From: Paracoccus sp. Z118
Lineage (GTDB): Bacteria; Pseudomonadota; Alphaproteobacteria; Rhodobacterales; Rhodobacteraceae
Direction of reading: 5' to 3'
Assembly (NCBI RefSeq): GCF_019061185.1
Contig: NZ_JAHQZU010000009.1
Coordinates: 82,355-146,354 of the forward strand
DNA: 64,000 nucleotides
This document shows positions 22,546 through 31,576 of this stretch, in pieces. The position numbers and the translations under genes were made by a program. Below the pieces are notes generated by a model. The model saw nothing but the letters and a program-made list of their open reading frames with translations, was not told the DNA's origin and made no database searches. The stretch's first letter is position 1. Each line of letters starts with the position of its first letter.

Positions 22546-23409
22546 ATGAAGGACCTCGCCGCGCTCCATCACACCGGCTTCGGCACCGAGGACGGCACGC
22601 CGCCGATCCTCGCCGGGTTCGAATGCGGGCGGCTGCACTGGAACGGGCATGACCTGCTGCATTCGACCGACCACCTGCCGCATGGCCAGATGGCCCACCA
22701 CTACGCCACCGCGCTGGAGCAGGGGGTGGCGGGCGCCCGCGACGGACTGTCCTGGCGGCACGACATCGTGGCGCGGGTGCAGGCCGCGCCCGAGGGGCTG
22801 CCGGTGATCTGGGACTTCTGCCATTTCGACCTGCCGCCGAAACCGGCCGCCCACGCGATCGCCTGCGCGACGGCGCTGCCGCCGGGGTCGTGGGCCATCG
22901 CGGTGAACGAGCCGTCCGTCGGGCGGCGGGTGTCGGGGATCACGCCGTCGAAGGCGATCGCCGCGGCCAAGCGGATGATGACCAGCGTGGACATGCTGCC
23001 GAACGCCCCGCGCTTCGCCACCTGCGACCCGTTTCACCACCTCGCGCCCTCGGTGTTCAAGGCAACGGACGAACTGGTCGCGACCGGCCTGATCCGCATG
23101 GTTGGGATCAACTACTACCCCCACCACGCCATCGAGCCGCTGCATGTCGTGCTGCGAACCGTGGCGGACCGCTATCGCCTGCCGGTGATGATTACCGAGA
23201 CCGGCTGGCATGACGGCCTGCCCGCCGCGCATCGCCGCTTTCCGCATGTCCATGACCGCTGGGGCTGGCTGAGCCATGTGCGGGACGAGATCGCCCTGTC
23301 GGGTGTGAACGTCGCGGGGATTTGCTGGTATCCGTGGCTCGACATGCCGGACTGGGACCACCCGCATCGGGGAAGCTGGCCATGCGGCTGGCCGGGGCGG
23401 CAACGGTAA
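22546..23409 (+). CDS. Short clan-A (GH1-like) glycoside hydrolase
   Basis: A 287-residue protein with the two catalytic motifs of a TIM-barrel retaining glycosidase: WAIAVNEPSVG (acid/base Glu in NEP) and VMITETGWHDG (nucleophile Glu in ITETG). FECGRLHWNGHDLLHSTDHL near the N-terminus resembles the first strand and loop of GH1-like proteins. At 287 residues it is much shorter than GH1 enzymes (about 450), so it is a minimal or divergent member. GGGGA lies five bases before the ATG at 22546. No signal peptide is visible, so it is probably cytoplasmic. Substrate unknown. Confidence 0.68.
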   Translation: MKDLAALHHTGFGTEDGTPPILAGFECGRLHWNGHDLLHSTDHLPHGQMAHHYATALEQGVAGARDGLSWRHDIVARVQAAPEGLPVIWDFCHFDLPPKPAAHAIACATALPPGSWAIAVNEPSVGRRVSGITPSKAIAAAKRMMTSVDMLPNAPRFATCDPFHHLAPSVFKATDELVATGLIRMVGINYYPHHAIEPLHVVLRTVADRYRLPVMITETGWHDGLPAAHRRFPHVHDRWGWLSHVRDEIALSGVNVAGICWYPWLDMPDWDHPHRGSWPCGWPGRQR

Positions 23410-23465
23410 ACGGGTCCGAATCGGACCTTCGTGCGTTGGCGTGCCAGCAGCAGGAAAGGCCAAAC

Positions 23466-24407
23466 ATGCCCCGCAGGACTTCGACTCTCGCCAGGACGGT
23501 TTCCGTCCTCGCCGCCTCGGCCCTGATCTCGCGCGGATTGCAGGCGGCGATCGAGCGCGCCGTGCCCCGCGACGGCCGGCTGATCGAGGTGGACGGCACC
23601 CGCCTGCATGTCGCCGAAGAGGGGAGCGGCCGGCCCGTCCTGATGATTCACGGCCTCGGCGGGCAGGTCCGCAACTTTACCATGCGGCTGAGCCGCCGCA
23701 TGTCCGGCCATCACATGCATATCGTGGACCGGCCCGGCTCGGGCTATTCGGACGACCTGCCGGGCGACACTGGGACGCTGAAGGCGCAGGCGGCGCTGAT
23801 GGCGGGGCTGATCCGCAGGCTGGGTCTGGACCGGCCGCTGGTCGTGGGCCACTCGCTTGGCGGCAGCATCGCGTTGCAGATGGCGCTGGATTTCCCCGGC
23901 CTGATCCGCGGCGCGGCGCTGATCGGGCCGGCGACCCACCGGCTGCGTTCGCCCGGAACCTCGGCCCTGCTGCGGGCGCTGCTGGCGCCGCCGCTGCTGC
24001 AACCCTTCGCGCAGACGCTCGCCACGCCGGTCTCGCTGGCGCTGTCGCCGGTGGTGGCGGAGATCATCTTCGCGCCGGAGGAATGGGAGTGGTCGGTCGG
24101 CTGGGAGGGCGGCGGGCTGATGCCGGCCCGCCCCGGCAACTACGCGGTCGTGGGGCGCGACCTGCGGATGGCGCTGGCCGAACTGCCGCGCCTGTCGCGC
24201 CGCTATGGCGAGCTGTCGGTGCCGGTCCATGTCCTGCAGGGCGAGCAGGACAACCTCGTCGATCCCCGCGAGCACGCGATCCGGCTGGCCGGTGAAAGCG
24301 ACCGGGTGCGGCTGACGCTGGTGCCCGGCGGGCACATGCTGCCGATCACCCAGCCGGGGCTGGTCGCGGCGTGGCTGCGCGATGCCTCGGAGGAGGTGTT
24401 CGGCTGA
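23466..24407 (+). CDS. Alpha/beta-fold hydrolase
   Basis: A 313-residue hydrolase. An N-terminal hydrophobic stretch (SVLAASALISRGLQAAI) may be a membrane anchor or signal. The fold is clear: VLMIHGLGGQVRNF (oxyanion loop), VVGHSLGGSIALQMA (nucleophile Ser in GHSLGG), GEQDNLVDPREH (acid Asp) and PGGHMLPITQP (catalytic His). AGGAAAGG precedes the ATG at 23466. It lies 56 bp after the glycosidase-like gene, probably in the same transcript. Substrate is not predictable; many homologues are esterases or C-C hydrolases. Confidence 0.85.
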   Translation: MPRRTSTLARTVSVLAASALISRGLQAAIERAVPRDGRLIEVDGTRLHVAEEGSGRPVLMIHGLGGQVRNFTMRLSRRMSGHHMHIVDRPGSGYSDDLPGDTGTLKAQAALMAGLIRRLGLDRPLVVGHSLGGSIALQMALDFPGLIRGAALIGPATHRLRSPGTSALLRALLAPPLLQPFAQTLATPVSLALSPVVAEIIFAPEEWEWSVGWEGGGLMPARPGNYAVVGRDLRMALAELPRLSRRYGELSVPVHVLQGEQDNLVDPREHAIRLAGESDRVRLTLVPGGHMLPITQPGLVAAWLRDASEEVFG

Positions 24408-24498
24408 GGTGCCCCCTCGGTGAGTGGGCGCGGCGCGGTAATCCGCCGGGTAGCCCCGGTCGGGTTGACCCCGCCGGACCCGCCCGCGCGGCCGATCC

Positions 24499-25668
24499 CT
24501 ACTTCACCCGCTCCATGATCGAGACGTAGTTCGCCACCGCCGCGCCGCCCATGTTGAACACCCCGGCGAGCTTCGCGCCCGGAATCTGCATCCCCTCGGC
24601 CTCGCCCGCCAGCTGCATCGCCGCCATGACGTGCATCGACACGCCGGTCGCGCCGATCGGGTGACCCTTGGACTTCAGCCCGCCCGAGGGGTTCACCGGC
24701 AGGCGGCCGTCCTTCTGGGTGATCCCTTCGCGGATGACGCGGTGGCCTTGACCGGGCTCGGCCAGCCCCATCGCCTCGTATTCGATCAGCTCGGCGATGG
24801 TGAAGCAGTCGTGGCTTTCGACCAGCGACAGATCGTCCAGCGTCAGGCCCGACTGCTCCAGCGCCTTCGCCCACGCCATCCGCGCGCCCCGGAACTCCAG
24901 CACGTCGCGGCGGGACATCGCCATGATGTCGTTCGCCTGCGCGCGGGCGCGGAAGCCGATGGCGCGGGTCATGTCCGCCGCCGTCTCCTCGTCGGCCAGC
25001 ACCAGCACCGCCGCCCCGTCCGACACCAGCGAGCAGTCGGTGCGCCGCAGCGGCCCGGCGACGCGCGGGTTCCTGTCGCTGACGGTGTTGCAGAAGGCGG
25101 TGTCGAAGTCCTTGCGCATATGGGCGTAGGGATTTTCCAGACCGTTGCGGTGGTTCTTGGACGCGATCATCGCCAGCTCTTCCGAACGGTCGCCGTGGCG
25201 CTGGAAATACTTGTCGGCGATCTGCCCGAAAAGGCCCGCGAAGCCGCCCTCGACGTCCGCTTCCTCCTTCCGGTAGGACGCGCCCAGCAGGATGTCGCCC
25301 ACCTCGACGTTGGGCGTCGCCGTCATCTTCTCGGCCCCGACCACCAGCGCGATCCTGCCGCGCCCCGATTCGATGAAGTCCATCGCCCCGTGCAGCGCCG
25401 CCGTGCCGGTCGCGCAGGCGTTCTCGTATCGCGTGGCGGGCGTGTGCGCGAAACGCTCGTCGCCCATCGCCACCAGCGCGCCCTGAAAATCCTGGCGGGA
25501 AAAGCCGTTGTTGAAGACCCCGACGAAGATCCCGTCCACATCCTCGGGCGCGATGCCGGCGTGGTCGAGCGCCTTCGGCACGACCCCTGCCATCAGGGCT
25601 TCGGTATCGGGCGCCTCGACCTTGCCGAAGTTGGAATGCGCCCAGCCGACGATCTGTGCCTTGCTCAT
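24499..25668 (-). CDS. Thiolase-family acetyl-CoA acetyltransferase (SCP-x-like)
   Basis: This 389-residue protein has the thiolase fold. ENACATGTAALHGAM holds the acyl-accepting Cys (near residue 88), and SGGLKSKGHPIGATGVSMH holds the catalytic His. The second, C-terminal Cys of classical thiolases is replaced: the usual C-x-G region reads FNMGGAAVANY. This fits the SCP-x/thiolase-like branch, whose members may do thiolytic cleavage or other Claisen-type chemistry. AGGAGGAG lies just before the ATG at 25668, a strong ribosome site. Convergent with the hydrolase (91-bp gap). Confidence 0.82.
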   Translation of the reverse strand: MSKAQIVGWAHSNFGKVEAPDTEALMAGVVPKALDHAGIAPEDVDGIFVGVFNNGFSRQDFQGALVAMGDERFAHTPATRYENACATGTAALHGAMDFIESGRGRIALVVGAEKMTATPNVEVGDILLGASYRKEEADVEGGFAGLFGQIADKYFQRHGDRSEELAMIASKNHRNGLENPYAHMRKDFDTAFCNTVSDRNPRVAGPLRRTDCSLVSDGAAVLVLADEETAADMTRAIGFRARAQANDIMAMSRRDVLEFRGARMAWAKALEQSGLTLDDLSLVESHDCFTIAELIEYEAMGLAEPGQGHRVIREGITQKDGRLPVNPSGGLKSKGHPIGATGVSMHVMAAMQLAGEAEGMQIPGAKLAGVFNMGGAAVANYVSIMERVK

Positions 25669-25781
25669 CTTCTCCTCCTGCGATGCGCGAGCGGAGCATG
25701 GCAGGTTCGGGGCGGGGCTGGCAAGCGCCGGCCGGGATTGTTCGGAGCCGGGGCTGTTCGGCGCGGGGCGGCGGATGTAGC

Positions 25782-26081
25782 ATGGCGGGCATGAGCGAGT
25801 CCGATCCCCATGATCCCATCCGCGCCGACGGCGACCGCCTGCGCTCGGACACGATGGCACGGATGATGCAGGCGTTCGTCGAAGCGGGCGAGCTGCACCG
25901 CGTCGCCGTGAAGCATCTGGTGCTGAGCCATCAGGCCCGCGAGGGGCTGAGCCGCGTGGGGATCGAGAACCTGCGGCAGCTGGTGGACGCCAGCGACGCC
26001 GATCTGGCCCGCACCCGCTATCTGGACGCGGAAACGATCGCGGAGATCCGGGCCGAGCAGCGGCGGATGCTGGGGGCGTAG
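25782..26081 (+). CDS. Small protein with an RNA polymerase alpha-CTD-like domain
   Basis: A 99-residue protein (96 if the second ATG at 25791 is used). Residues ~43-95 align by eye with the C-terminal domain of RNA polymerase alpha: LVLSHQAREGLSRVGIENL, then RQLVDASDADLARTRYLDAE, then TIAEI, matching the helix-hairpin-helix layout of the E. coli domain. The DNA-contact positions are changed: R265 aligns with Gln, N268 with Glu, G296 with Asp and K298 with Glu, so it probably does not bind UP elements. It is divergent from the thiolase. Function unknown; protein-protein contact with transcription machinery is one possibility. Confidence 0.72.
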   Translation: MAGMSESDPHDPIRADGDRLRSDTMARMMQAFVEAGELHRVAVKHLVLSHQAREGLSRVGIENLRQLVDASDADLARTRYLDAETIAEIRAEQRRMLGA

Positions 26082-26104
26082 GCCGCGGCGGTCAGCCGCC
26101 CGGT

Positions 26105-26218
26105 TCAGTCGGCGTCGGCGAAGCGGCCCCGCGGCAATGGCGCAGCACGCCCGCGTGGGATGCGCTCGCCCCGCCAACCCATGCGCCCGCAGCCTGTCGT
26201 CCCCATGCTCTCGCTCAT
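26105..26218 (-). CDS. Possible 37-residue basic protein
   Basis: A short frame from ATG at 26218 to TGA at 26105 encodes MSESMGTTGCGRMGWRGERI followed by a proline/arginine-rich end, PLPRGRFADAD. It occupies the 276-bp gap between the alpha-CTD-like gene and the RND operon and would be divergent from the RND adaptor. The motif-like tail hints at a real small protein, but the ribosome site is weak (AGGG 11 bases upstream), so this is only a candidate. Confidence 0.25.
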   Translation of the reverse strand: MSESMGTTGCGRMGWRGERIPRGRAAPLPRGRFADAD

Positions 26219-26357
26219 GCCGATGGAACCCTGCCCCTGAGCCGCTTGTTGTCCTGCGTTCCCAAGTGGCCATTTGGGGGCCGTTGCGCCAGAGCGTGGC
26301 ACAAGGCCGCAGACGGCTCGCCTGACGGCGAAACCCGGCAGGAAGGAAGACCGAGAC

Positions 26358-27581
26358 TTGCCCACCGACGACATGAACAGGCCTGCCCCTGCGGTGAAAC
26401 CAGACTGGGCCAAGACCCCGCGCGACTTGCGGCGCGAGGCGCGCGGAACCCGGCGCAGCCGCTGGCCCTGGGCGGTGGTCGCGCTGCTGGCCGCCGCGCT
26501 TGCCGCCGCGATGCTGTGGCAGAGCCGGCAGGACGCCGCGCCGCCGACCATCGCCTCGACGGGCGTCGCGGCCGCCGCGGGGGAAATCCTCGTGCATCCG
26601 CTGGACGTGACCGATGTCGAGCGCGGCACCTTGCGCGATACGCTGCGGATCAGCGGCACGCTTCAGCCGCGCACGCAGGTGCAGATCAACAGCAAGCTGT
26701 CGGGCACCATCGCCGAGCTGAACGCCCGTCTCGGCGACCGGGTGAGCCAGGGCGACCTGCTGGCGCAGATCGACGCCGAGGCGCTGCGGGCGCAGCTTGC
26801 CCAGCAGGTCGCCGCGCTGGAAGCGACGCGGGCGCAGTTCGCGCTGGCGGAGACAGAGGCGCGGCGGGCCGAGGAACTGGCTGGGCGGGGCGTTTCCGCC
26901 TCGGCCGCGCTTGAGGCGGCGCGCAGCAACCTCGCCGTGCAGCAGGCCAACATGAACGTGCAGGAAGCCGCCGTCGCGAGCGCCGAGATCACCCTGAACG
27001 ACGCGGCCATCCGCGCGCCCATCGACGGGATCATCGCGGAGCGTTCGGTCGAGCCGGGGCAGACGGTCACGGCCGGGGCCGCACTGTTCCAGCTGGCGGA
27101 CCTGTCGGTGATGACGCTGGAGGTGCTGGTGCCGGTCGCGCGGACCGTGCAGCTTGAGACCGGACAGGCGGTGGCCTTCACCGTCGAGGGGCTGGCGGGC
27201 CGCAGCTTCGAGGGGCGGATCGAGGGGATCAGCCCGACCTCTGCCTCGGGCAGCCGCAACGCGCCGGTGTCGATCGTGGTCGAGAACCCCGACGGAATCC
27301 TGCGCGGCGGCATGTACGCGACCGGCGAGATCCTGCTGCGGACCCAGCCGGAGGCGGTCGCCGTCCCGCGCAGCAGCGTGCGCGAGGATGACGCCGGCCA
27401 GTTCGTCTTGAAGATCGTCGAGGGCGCGCTGGTCCGCCAGCCGGTGGAAACCGGGCGGTTGTGGCAGGGCGACACGATGGTCGGGATACCGGCAGGGCTG
27501 GAGGCGGGCGAGCGGATCGTGTCCGGGCGTCTGCCCGACCTCACCGCCGGCATGGCCGTCCGCGTGACCGAGGCGATGTAA
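26358..27581 (+). CDS. RND efflux periplasmic adaptor (membrane fusion protein)
   Basis: A 407-residue adaptor linking an inner-membrane RND pump to an outer-membrane channel. One N-terminal membrane segment (WPWAVVALLAAALAAAMLW) precedes a split lipoyl domain (SGTIAELNARLGDRVSQGDL ... IRAPIDGIIAERSVEPGQTV), a coiled-coil hairpin of about residues 155-205 rich in A/E/Q, a beta-barrel and a membrane-proximal domain. The start is taken as TTG at 26358, since GGAAGGA lies ten bases upstream; ATG at 26373 is an alternative with poor spacing. The last base of its TAA is the first base of the permease ATG, so the two are coupled. Confidence 0.93.
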   Translation: MPTDDMNRPAPAVKPDWAKTPRDLRREARGTRRSRWPWAVVALLAAALAAAMLWQSRQDAAPPTIASTGVAAAAGEILVHPLDVTDVERGTLRDTLRISGTLQPRTQVQINSKLSGTIAELNARLGDRVSQGDLLAQIDAEALRAQLAQQVAALEATRAQFALAETEARRAEELAGRGVSASAALEAARSNLAVQQANMNVQEAAVASAEITLNDAAIRAPIDGIIAERSVEPGQTVTAGAALFQLADLSVMTLEVLVPVARTVQLETGQAVAFTVEGLAGRSFEGRIEGISPTSASGSRNAPVSIVVENPDGILRGGMYATGEILLRTQPEAVAVPRSSVREDDAGQFVLKIVEGALVRQPVETGRLWQGDTMVGIPAGLEAGERIVSGRLPDLTAGMAVRVTEAM

Positions 27582-30500
27582 TGTTCCTGACCCGCATCAG
27601 CGTCGGCCACCCCGTCTTCGCCACCATGATGATGGTGGCCATCGTGATCCTCGGCCTGTTCTCGTGGCAGCGCCTGCCGGTCGAGCAGTTGCCGAACGTG
27701 GATATTCCCGTGGTCGCGGTCGTCGTCGCCTATGACGGCGCCTCGCCCGAGGCGGTCGAGAACGACATCATCCAGCCCATCGAGGATTCGATGGCGACGA
27801 TCAGCGGCATCGACACGATCCAGTCCACCGCGCAGGCGGGGCAGGCGATGGTGCTGTTGCAGTTCGACCTGGACGTGACCTCGGCCGAGGCGATGGACAA
27901 CGTGCGCGACAAGCTGTCGGGCGTGCAGGCGGCGCTGCCCGACCGGGCCGATGCGCCGACGATCCTGCGCTTCGACCCCTCGGCCATGCCGATCATCTCG
28001 ATCGCGGTCAGCTCGCAGGTGCGGTCGATCCCGGAACTGACCACGCTGACCGAGGACATGATCGTCAACCCGCTGCGCAACGTCAGCGGCGTCGGCAGCG
28101 TCTCGGTCGTCGGCGGCCTGCCCGCGCAGGTGGACGTGACCATCGACCCCGAACGGCTGGCGGCGCAGGGGATTCCGGTGACGGACGTGATGGCGGCGAT
28201 CAACGACAACGCCTCGGACCTGCCGGCGGGCGAGATCAACGAGGGCGCGACCGAGCAGTCGATCCAGATCCGCGGCAGCCTCGATACGGTCGAGGATTTC
28301 CGCCGGATCATCGTCGGCCGGCAGGGCGGGCAGGCGGTCTATCTGGCCGATGTCGCCAATGTCAGCATCGGCCCGGCCGAGGCGACCAGCCTCGCCTTTC
28401 TCAACGGCGAGCAGGCGCTGGCCGTGGACGTGATGAAGGTGCAGGGCGCCAATACCGTGCAGGTCGCCCGCGACATCGTCGCCGCCGCCGAACGGCTGAG
28501 CGCCGATGTCCTGCCGGGCGACGTGCGGGTGCAGGTGATCGCCAGCGACGCGACCGCCATCGAGGATTCGGTCGAGGCGGTCCAGAACATGCTGATCGAG
28601 GGCGCGATCCTGTCGGTGGTGATCGTGTTCCTGTTCCTGAACTCGTGGCGCTCGACCATCATCACCGGGCTGACGCTGCCGATTTCCATCATCGGCACCA
28701 TGTTCGCGCTGTATCTGCTGGGCTTCTCGCTGAACATCATGACGCTGATGGCGCTGTCGCTGTCGGTCGGCATCCTGATCGACGACGCCATCGTCGTGCG
28801 CGAGAACATCATGCGCCACCTGCACATGGGCAAGGGCCATCGGGATGCGGCGCTGGAAGGGACGCGCGAGATCGGCCTTGCCGTGATGGCGACCACCCTG
28901 TCCATCGTCGCCGTGTTCCTGCCCGTCGCGTTCATGGAAGGCATCATGGGCCGGTTCTTCCTGCAATTCGGGGTGACGGTCTCGGTCGCGGTGATGATCT
29001 CGCTGTTCGTGGCCTTCACGCTGGACCCGATGCTGTCGAGCGTCTGGTATGACCCCGACGCCGAGCCGGACGCGAAGCGCGGCCCCATCGGCCGGGCGGT
29101 GGCCGCGTTCAACCGCTGGTTCGACGCCATGACGCTGCGCTATGTCGGCGTGCTGCGCTGGGCGCTGCGCCACCGGCTGACCGTCTTGGCGGTGGCCTTC
29201 GGGCTGTTCATCGGCAGCTTCCCCCTCATCCCGCTGGTCGGGACCGAGTTCCTGCCCTCTCAGGACAACGGCAAGGTGACGGTCACGCTCGAGACGCTGC
29301 CGGGATCGTCGCTGGAATACACCGGCGCGCGCGCCGCGCAGATCGACGCGATGCTGCGCGCGGACCCGGCGGTCGCCTCGACCTACAGTTCCATCGCGGG
29401 GGCGGTGGTCGGCTCGGGCACCGCCAATGCGGGGACGATCACCGTGACGATGGTCCCCCATGACGAGCGCGCGATCACCGCGCAGGAATTCGCCGCCCGC
29501 ACGCGCGAGACGCTGCAATGGCTGCCCGGCCTCGAGACCGTGGTCAGCGCCGAGGACAGTTTCGGCCCCGGCTCCAAGCCCGTCGAGATCATCGTCTATG
29601 GCGACGACACCGAAACGCTGGCCCGGATCGGCGAGCAGATCGCCGCGCGGCTGGCGCAGATCGACGGGCTGGCGGATATCGATTCGTCGATGAACGCCGC
29701 CCAGCCGCAGATCGCGATCCAGGTGGACAACCTGCTGGCAAGCGAACTGGGCATCTCGCTGCAACAGATCAGCGGCGCGCTGACCCCGATGATGAGCGGG
29801 ACGAACGTCGCCGAATGGACCGCGCCGGACGGCGAAAGCTACGACGTGGTCGTGCGGCTGGACGAGGCGGCGCGCAGCGAGATCGCCGCGCTCGGCAACC
29901 TGCCCATCGGGGCGAACGCCCAGACGGGAGAGATCGCGCGGCTGGATCAGGTCGCGGCGATCACCCGGACGGTGGGGCAGGCCGAGATCCTGCGTCAGGA
30001 TCTGGACCGGCGCGTCACCATCGACGCCAACATCGCCCCCGCCGCGCCCCCCGACGTGCTGGCGCAGGTCGGCGCGATCACGCAGGAAATGGTGCTGCCC
30101 GACGGCTACCGCTTCGGCCTTGGCGGCGATGCCGAGGCGCTGGCGGAATCGGGGGCATCCGCCGGGTCGGCGCTGCTGCTGGCGGTGATCTTCATCTATC
30201 TGGTGCTGGCCTCGCAGTTCGGCAGCTTCCTGCAACCCGTCGCCATCATGTTCTCGCTGCCGCTGTCGCTGATCGGGGTGGTGCTGGGGCTGCTGGTGGG
30301 CGGCTCGACGCTGAACATGATGTCGATGATCGGCTTCATCATGCTGATGGGTCTGGTGGTGAAGAACGCGATCCTGCTGGTGGACAACGCCAACCAGCAG
30401 GTGCGCGAGGGCGGCGCGAACCTCTACGATGCGCTGGTGTCCGCGGGGCGGGTGCGGTTCCGGCCGATCATCATGACGACGCTGGCGATGATCCTGGGGA

Positions 30501-30733
30501 TGACGCCGCTGGCGCTGAACCTGCATCAGGGCAGCAGCCAGAACGCGCCCATGGCCCATGCGGTGATCGGCGGGCTGATCTCGTCCACGCTGCTGACGCT
30601 GGTCGTGGTGCCGGTGATGCTGACCTATCTGGACAGCTTCGGCCGCTTCGCCGGACGTTTCCTGCCGCGCGCGCCGCGGGATGACGAATCGGGCCATGCC
30701 GCCCGGCCGCAACCCGGTCCGGCGGCCGAGTGA
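27581..30733 (+). CDS. RND efflux transporter permease (HAE-type, MdtBC/AcrB family)
   Basis: A 1050-residue proton-driven pump with twelve membrane segments and two large periplasmic loops. It opens with MFLTRISVGHPVFATMMMVA, usual in HAE-type RND proteins. The proton-relay residues are present: the Asp pair in GILIDDAIVVRENI (TM4) and the Lys in LMGLVVKNAILLVDNANQ (TM10). FIYLVLASQFGSFLQP and RFRPIIMTTLAMILGMTPLA are further signatures. No outer-membrane factor gene is adjacent, so it must share a TolC-type channel encoded elsewhere. Substrate is not predictable. Confidence 0.95.
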   Translation: MFLTRISVGHPVFATMMMVAIVILGLFSWQRLPVEQLPNVDIPVVAVVVAYDGASPEAVENDIIQPIEDSMATISGIDTIQSTAQAGQAMVLLQFDLDVTSAEAMDNVRDKLSGVQAALPDRADAPTILRFDPSAMPIISIAVSSQVRSIPELTTLTEDMIVNPLRNVSGVGSVSVVGGLPAQVDVTIDPERLAAQGIPVTDVMAAINDNASDLPAGEINEGATEQSIQIRGSLDTVEDFRRIIVGRQGGQAVYLADVANVSIGPAEATSLAFLNGEQALAVDVMKVQGANTVQVARDIVAAAERLSADVLPGDVRVQVIASDATAIEDSVEAVQNMLIEGAILSVVIVFLFLNSWRSTIITGLTLPISIIGTMFALYLLGFSLNIMTLMALSLSVGILIDDAIVVRENIMRHLHMGKGHRDAALEGTREIGLAVMATTLSIVAVFLPVAFMEGIMGRFFLQFGVTVSVAVMISLFVAFTLDPMLSSVWYDPDAEPDAKRGPIGRAVAAFNRWFDAMTLRYVGVLRWALRHRLTVLAVAFGLFIGSFPLIPLVGTEFLPSQDNGKVTVTLETLPGSSLEYTGARAAQIDAMLRADPAVASTYSSIAGAVVGSGTANAGTITVTMVPHDERAITAQEFAARTRETLQWLPGLETVVSAEDSFGPGSKPVEIIVYGDDTETLARIGEQIAARLAQIDGLADIDSSMNAAQPQIAIQVDNLLASELGISLQQISGALTPMMSGTNVAEWTAPDGESYDVVVRLDEAARSEIAALGNLPIGANAQTGEIARLDQVAAITRTVGQAEILRQDLDRRVTIDANIAPAAPPDVLAQVGAITQEMVLPDGYRFGLGGDAEALAESGASAGSALLLAVIFIYLVLASQFGSFLQPVAIMFSLPLSLIGVVLGLLVGGSTLNMMSMIGFIMLMGLVVKNAILLVDNANQQVREGGANLYDALVSAGRVRFRPIIMTTLAMILGMTPLALNLHQGSSQNAPMAHAVIGGLISSTLLTLVVVPVMLTYLDSFGRFAGRFLPRAPRDDESGHAARPQPGPAAE

Positions 30734-30786
30734 CGCCGCGTCATTCGGGCCGCCGGCCTCTCTTCTGACCGATTTGGTCGGAATGG

Positions 30787-30800
30787 TTGTGCCAGCGCAA
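30787..30800 (+). promoter_or_regulatory. FNR/NNR-type half-site pair upstream of pseudoazurin
   Basis: TTGTGCCAGCGCAA has the TTG-N8-CAA spacing of FNR-family sites (TTGAT-N4-ATCAA), though the inner bases differ. It is centred about 78 bp before the pseudoazurin ATG. Pseudoazurin genes in denitrifying Paracoccus are known to be oxygen- or nitrogen-oxide-controlled, which fits. Confidence 0.4.
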
Positions 30801-30871
30801 AGAGCGGTCGGTCTGCGCCCCGTATGAGTCGTTTCGGACAAGAAGACGATTTCTTGAAGGAGACGAACGAG

Positions 30872-31336
30872 ATGAAACGCCACATCACCCTTGCAGCCGT
30901 TCTGGCCTGTCTTGCGGTCCCGGCCATGGCCGCGAACCACGAGGTCAAGATGCTCAACAAGGGCGAGTCCGGCATGATGGTGTTCGAGCCCACCTTCGTC
31001 GCGGCGCAGCCCGGCGACACCATCACCTTCCTGCCCACCGACAAGAGCCACAACGTCGAATCGATCGACGGGATGCTGCCCGAGGGCGTCGAGAAATTCG
31101 CCTCGAAGATCAACGAGGAATACGTCCTCACCGTGGATCAGCCCGGCCTTTACGGCGTGAAGTGCAAGCCGCATCTGGGCATGGGCATGGTCGGCCTGAT
31201 CCAGGTCGGCGATGACGCCTCGAACCTCGCCGCCCTGGCGGAGGGCAAGCTGCCCAAGAAGGCGCGCGAGCGCATCGACGCCGCACTGGCGCAGGCCGCG
31301 CCCGCCAATGCCGAGCTGGCCAGCGCCGCGCAGTAA
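30872..31336 (+). CDS. pazS: Pseudoazurin (type 1 copper electron carrier)
   Basis: A periplasmic blue copper protein of 154 residues that carries electrons from the bc1 complex to nitrite reductase, N2O reductase or cytochrome c peroxidase. The signal peptide is [20 protein letters not shown] with an ANH mature start. Copper ligands are His60 (in DKSHNVES), Cys98, His101 and Met106 (in [11 protein letters not shown]), with the spacing of pseudoazurin. The alanine-rich tail after residue 123 is normal for the family. AAGGAGA precedes the ATG at 30872. It is convergent with a cytochrome c peroxidase gene, a plausible redox partner. Confidence 0.93.
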   Translation: MKRHITLAAVLACLAVPAMAANHEVKMLNKGESGMMVFEPTFVAAQPGDTITFLPTDKSHNVESIDGMLPEGVEKFASKINEEYVLTVDQPGLYGVKCKPHLGMGMVGLIQVGDDASNLAALAEGKLPKKARERIDAALAQAAPANAELASAAQ

Positions 31337-31358
31337 TCTTCGAAACACCGCGGAACTC

Positions 31359-31389
31359 GCCCGCTGCCCGTCAGGGTGGCGGGCTTTTT
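31359..31389 (+). terminator. Terminator after pseudoazurin
   Basis: GCCCGC and GCGGGC form a stem around a 14-base loop that can pair further (TGCCC with GGGTG), followed at once by TTTTT. It begins 22 bp after the pazS stop. Confidence 0.75.
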
Positions 31390-31508
31390 CATGTCGCAAC
31401 GGACCGGGCGCACGACCACGGGCGATCCCCCGCACGGTTCGTCTCGTCATTGCCTGTCTTCCACGCGAACGGGGCCGGCCGCCGCCGACACCGCGTTCTC
31501 CAACGACA

Positions 31509-31534
31509 GAGGCCAGCCCCCAAGGGCTGGCCTC
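31509..31534. terminator. Perfect hairpin between convergent pazS and ccp
   Basis: GAGGCCAGCCC and GGGCTGGCCTC are a perfect 11-bp inverted repeat with a 4-base loop (CCAA). It lies 42 bp beyond the end of the cytochrome c peroxidase gene. No T-run is present on either strand, so it may stabilise the 3' end instead of terminating by itself. Confidence 0.5.
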
Positions 31535-31576
31535 GTCCATTGCAGAGCGGGCGCGCGGGATGCGCGCGCCGCCGGA

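Noticed and set aside
26663..31540. Leftward open frame of 1625 codons opposite the RND pump and pseudoazurin
   Set aside because: It is antisense to three well-supported genes, is rich in His/Arg/Gln as expected for a GC-rich shadow frame, and shows no domain.
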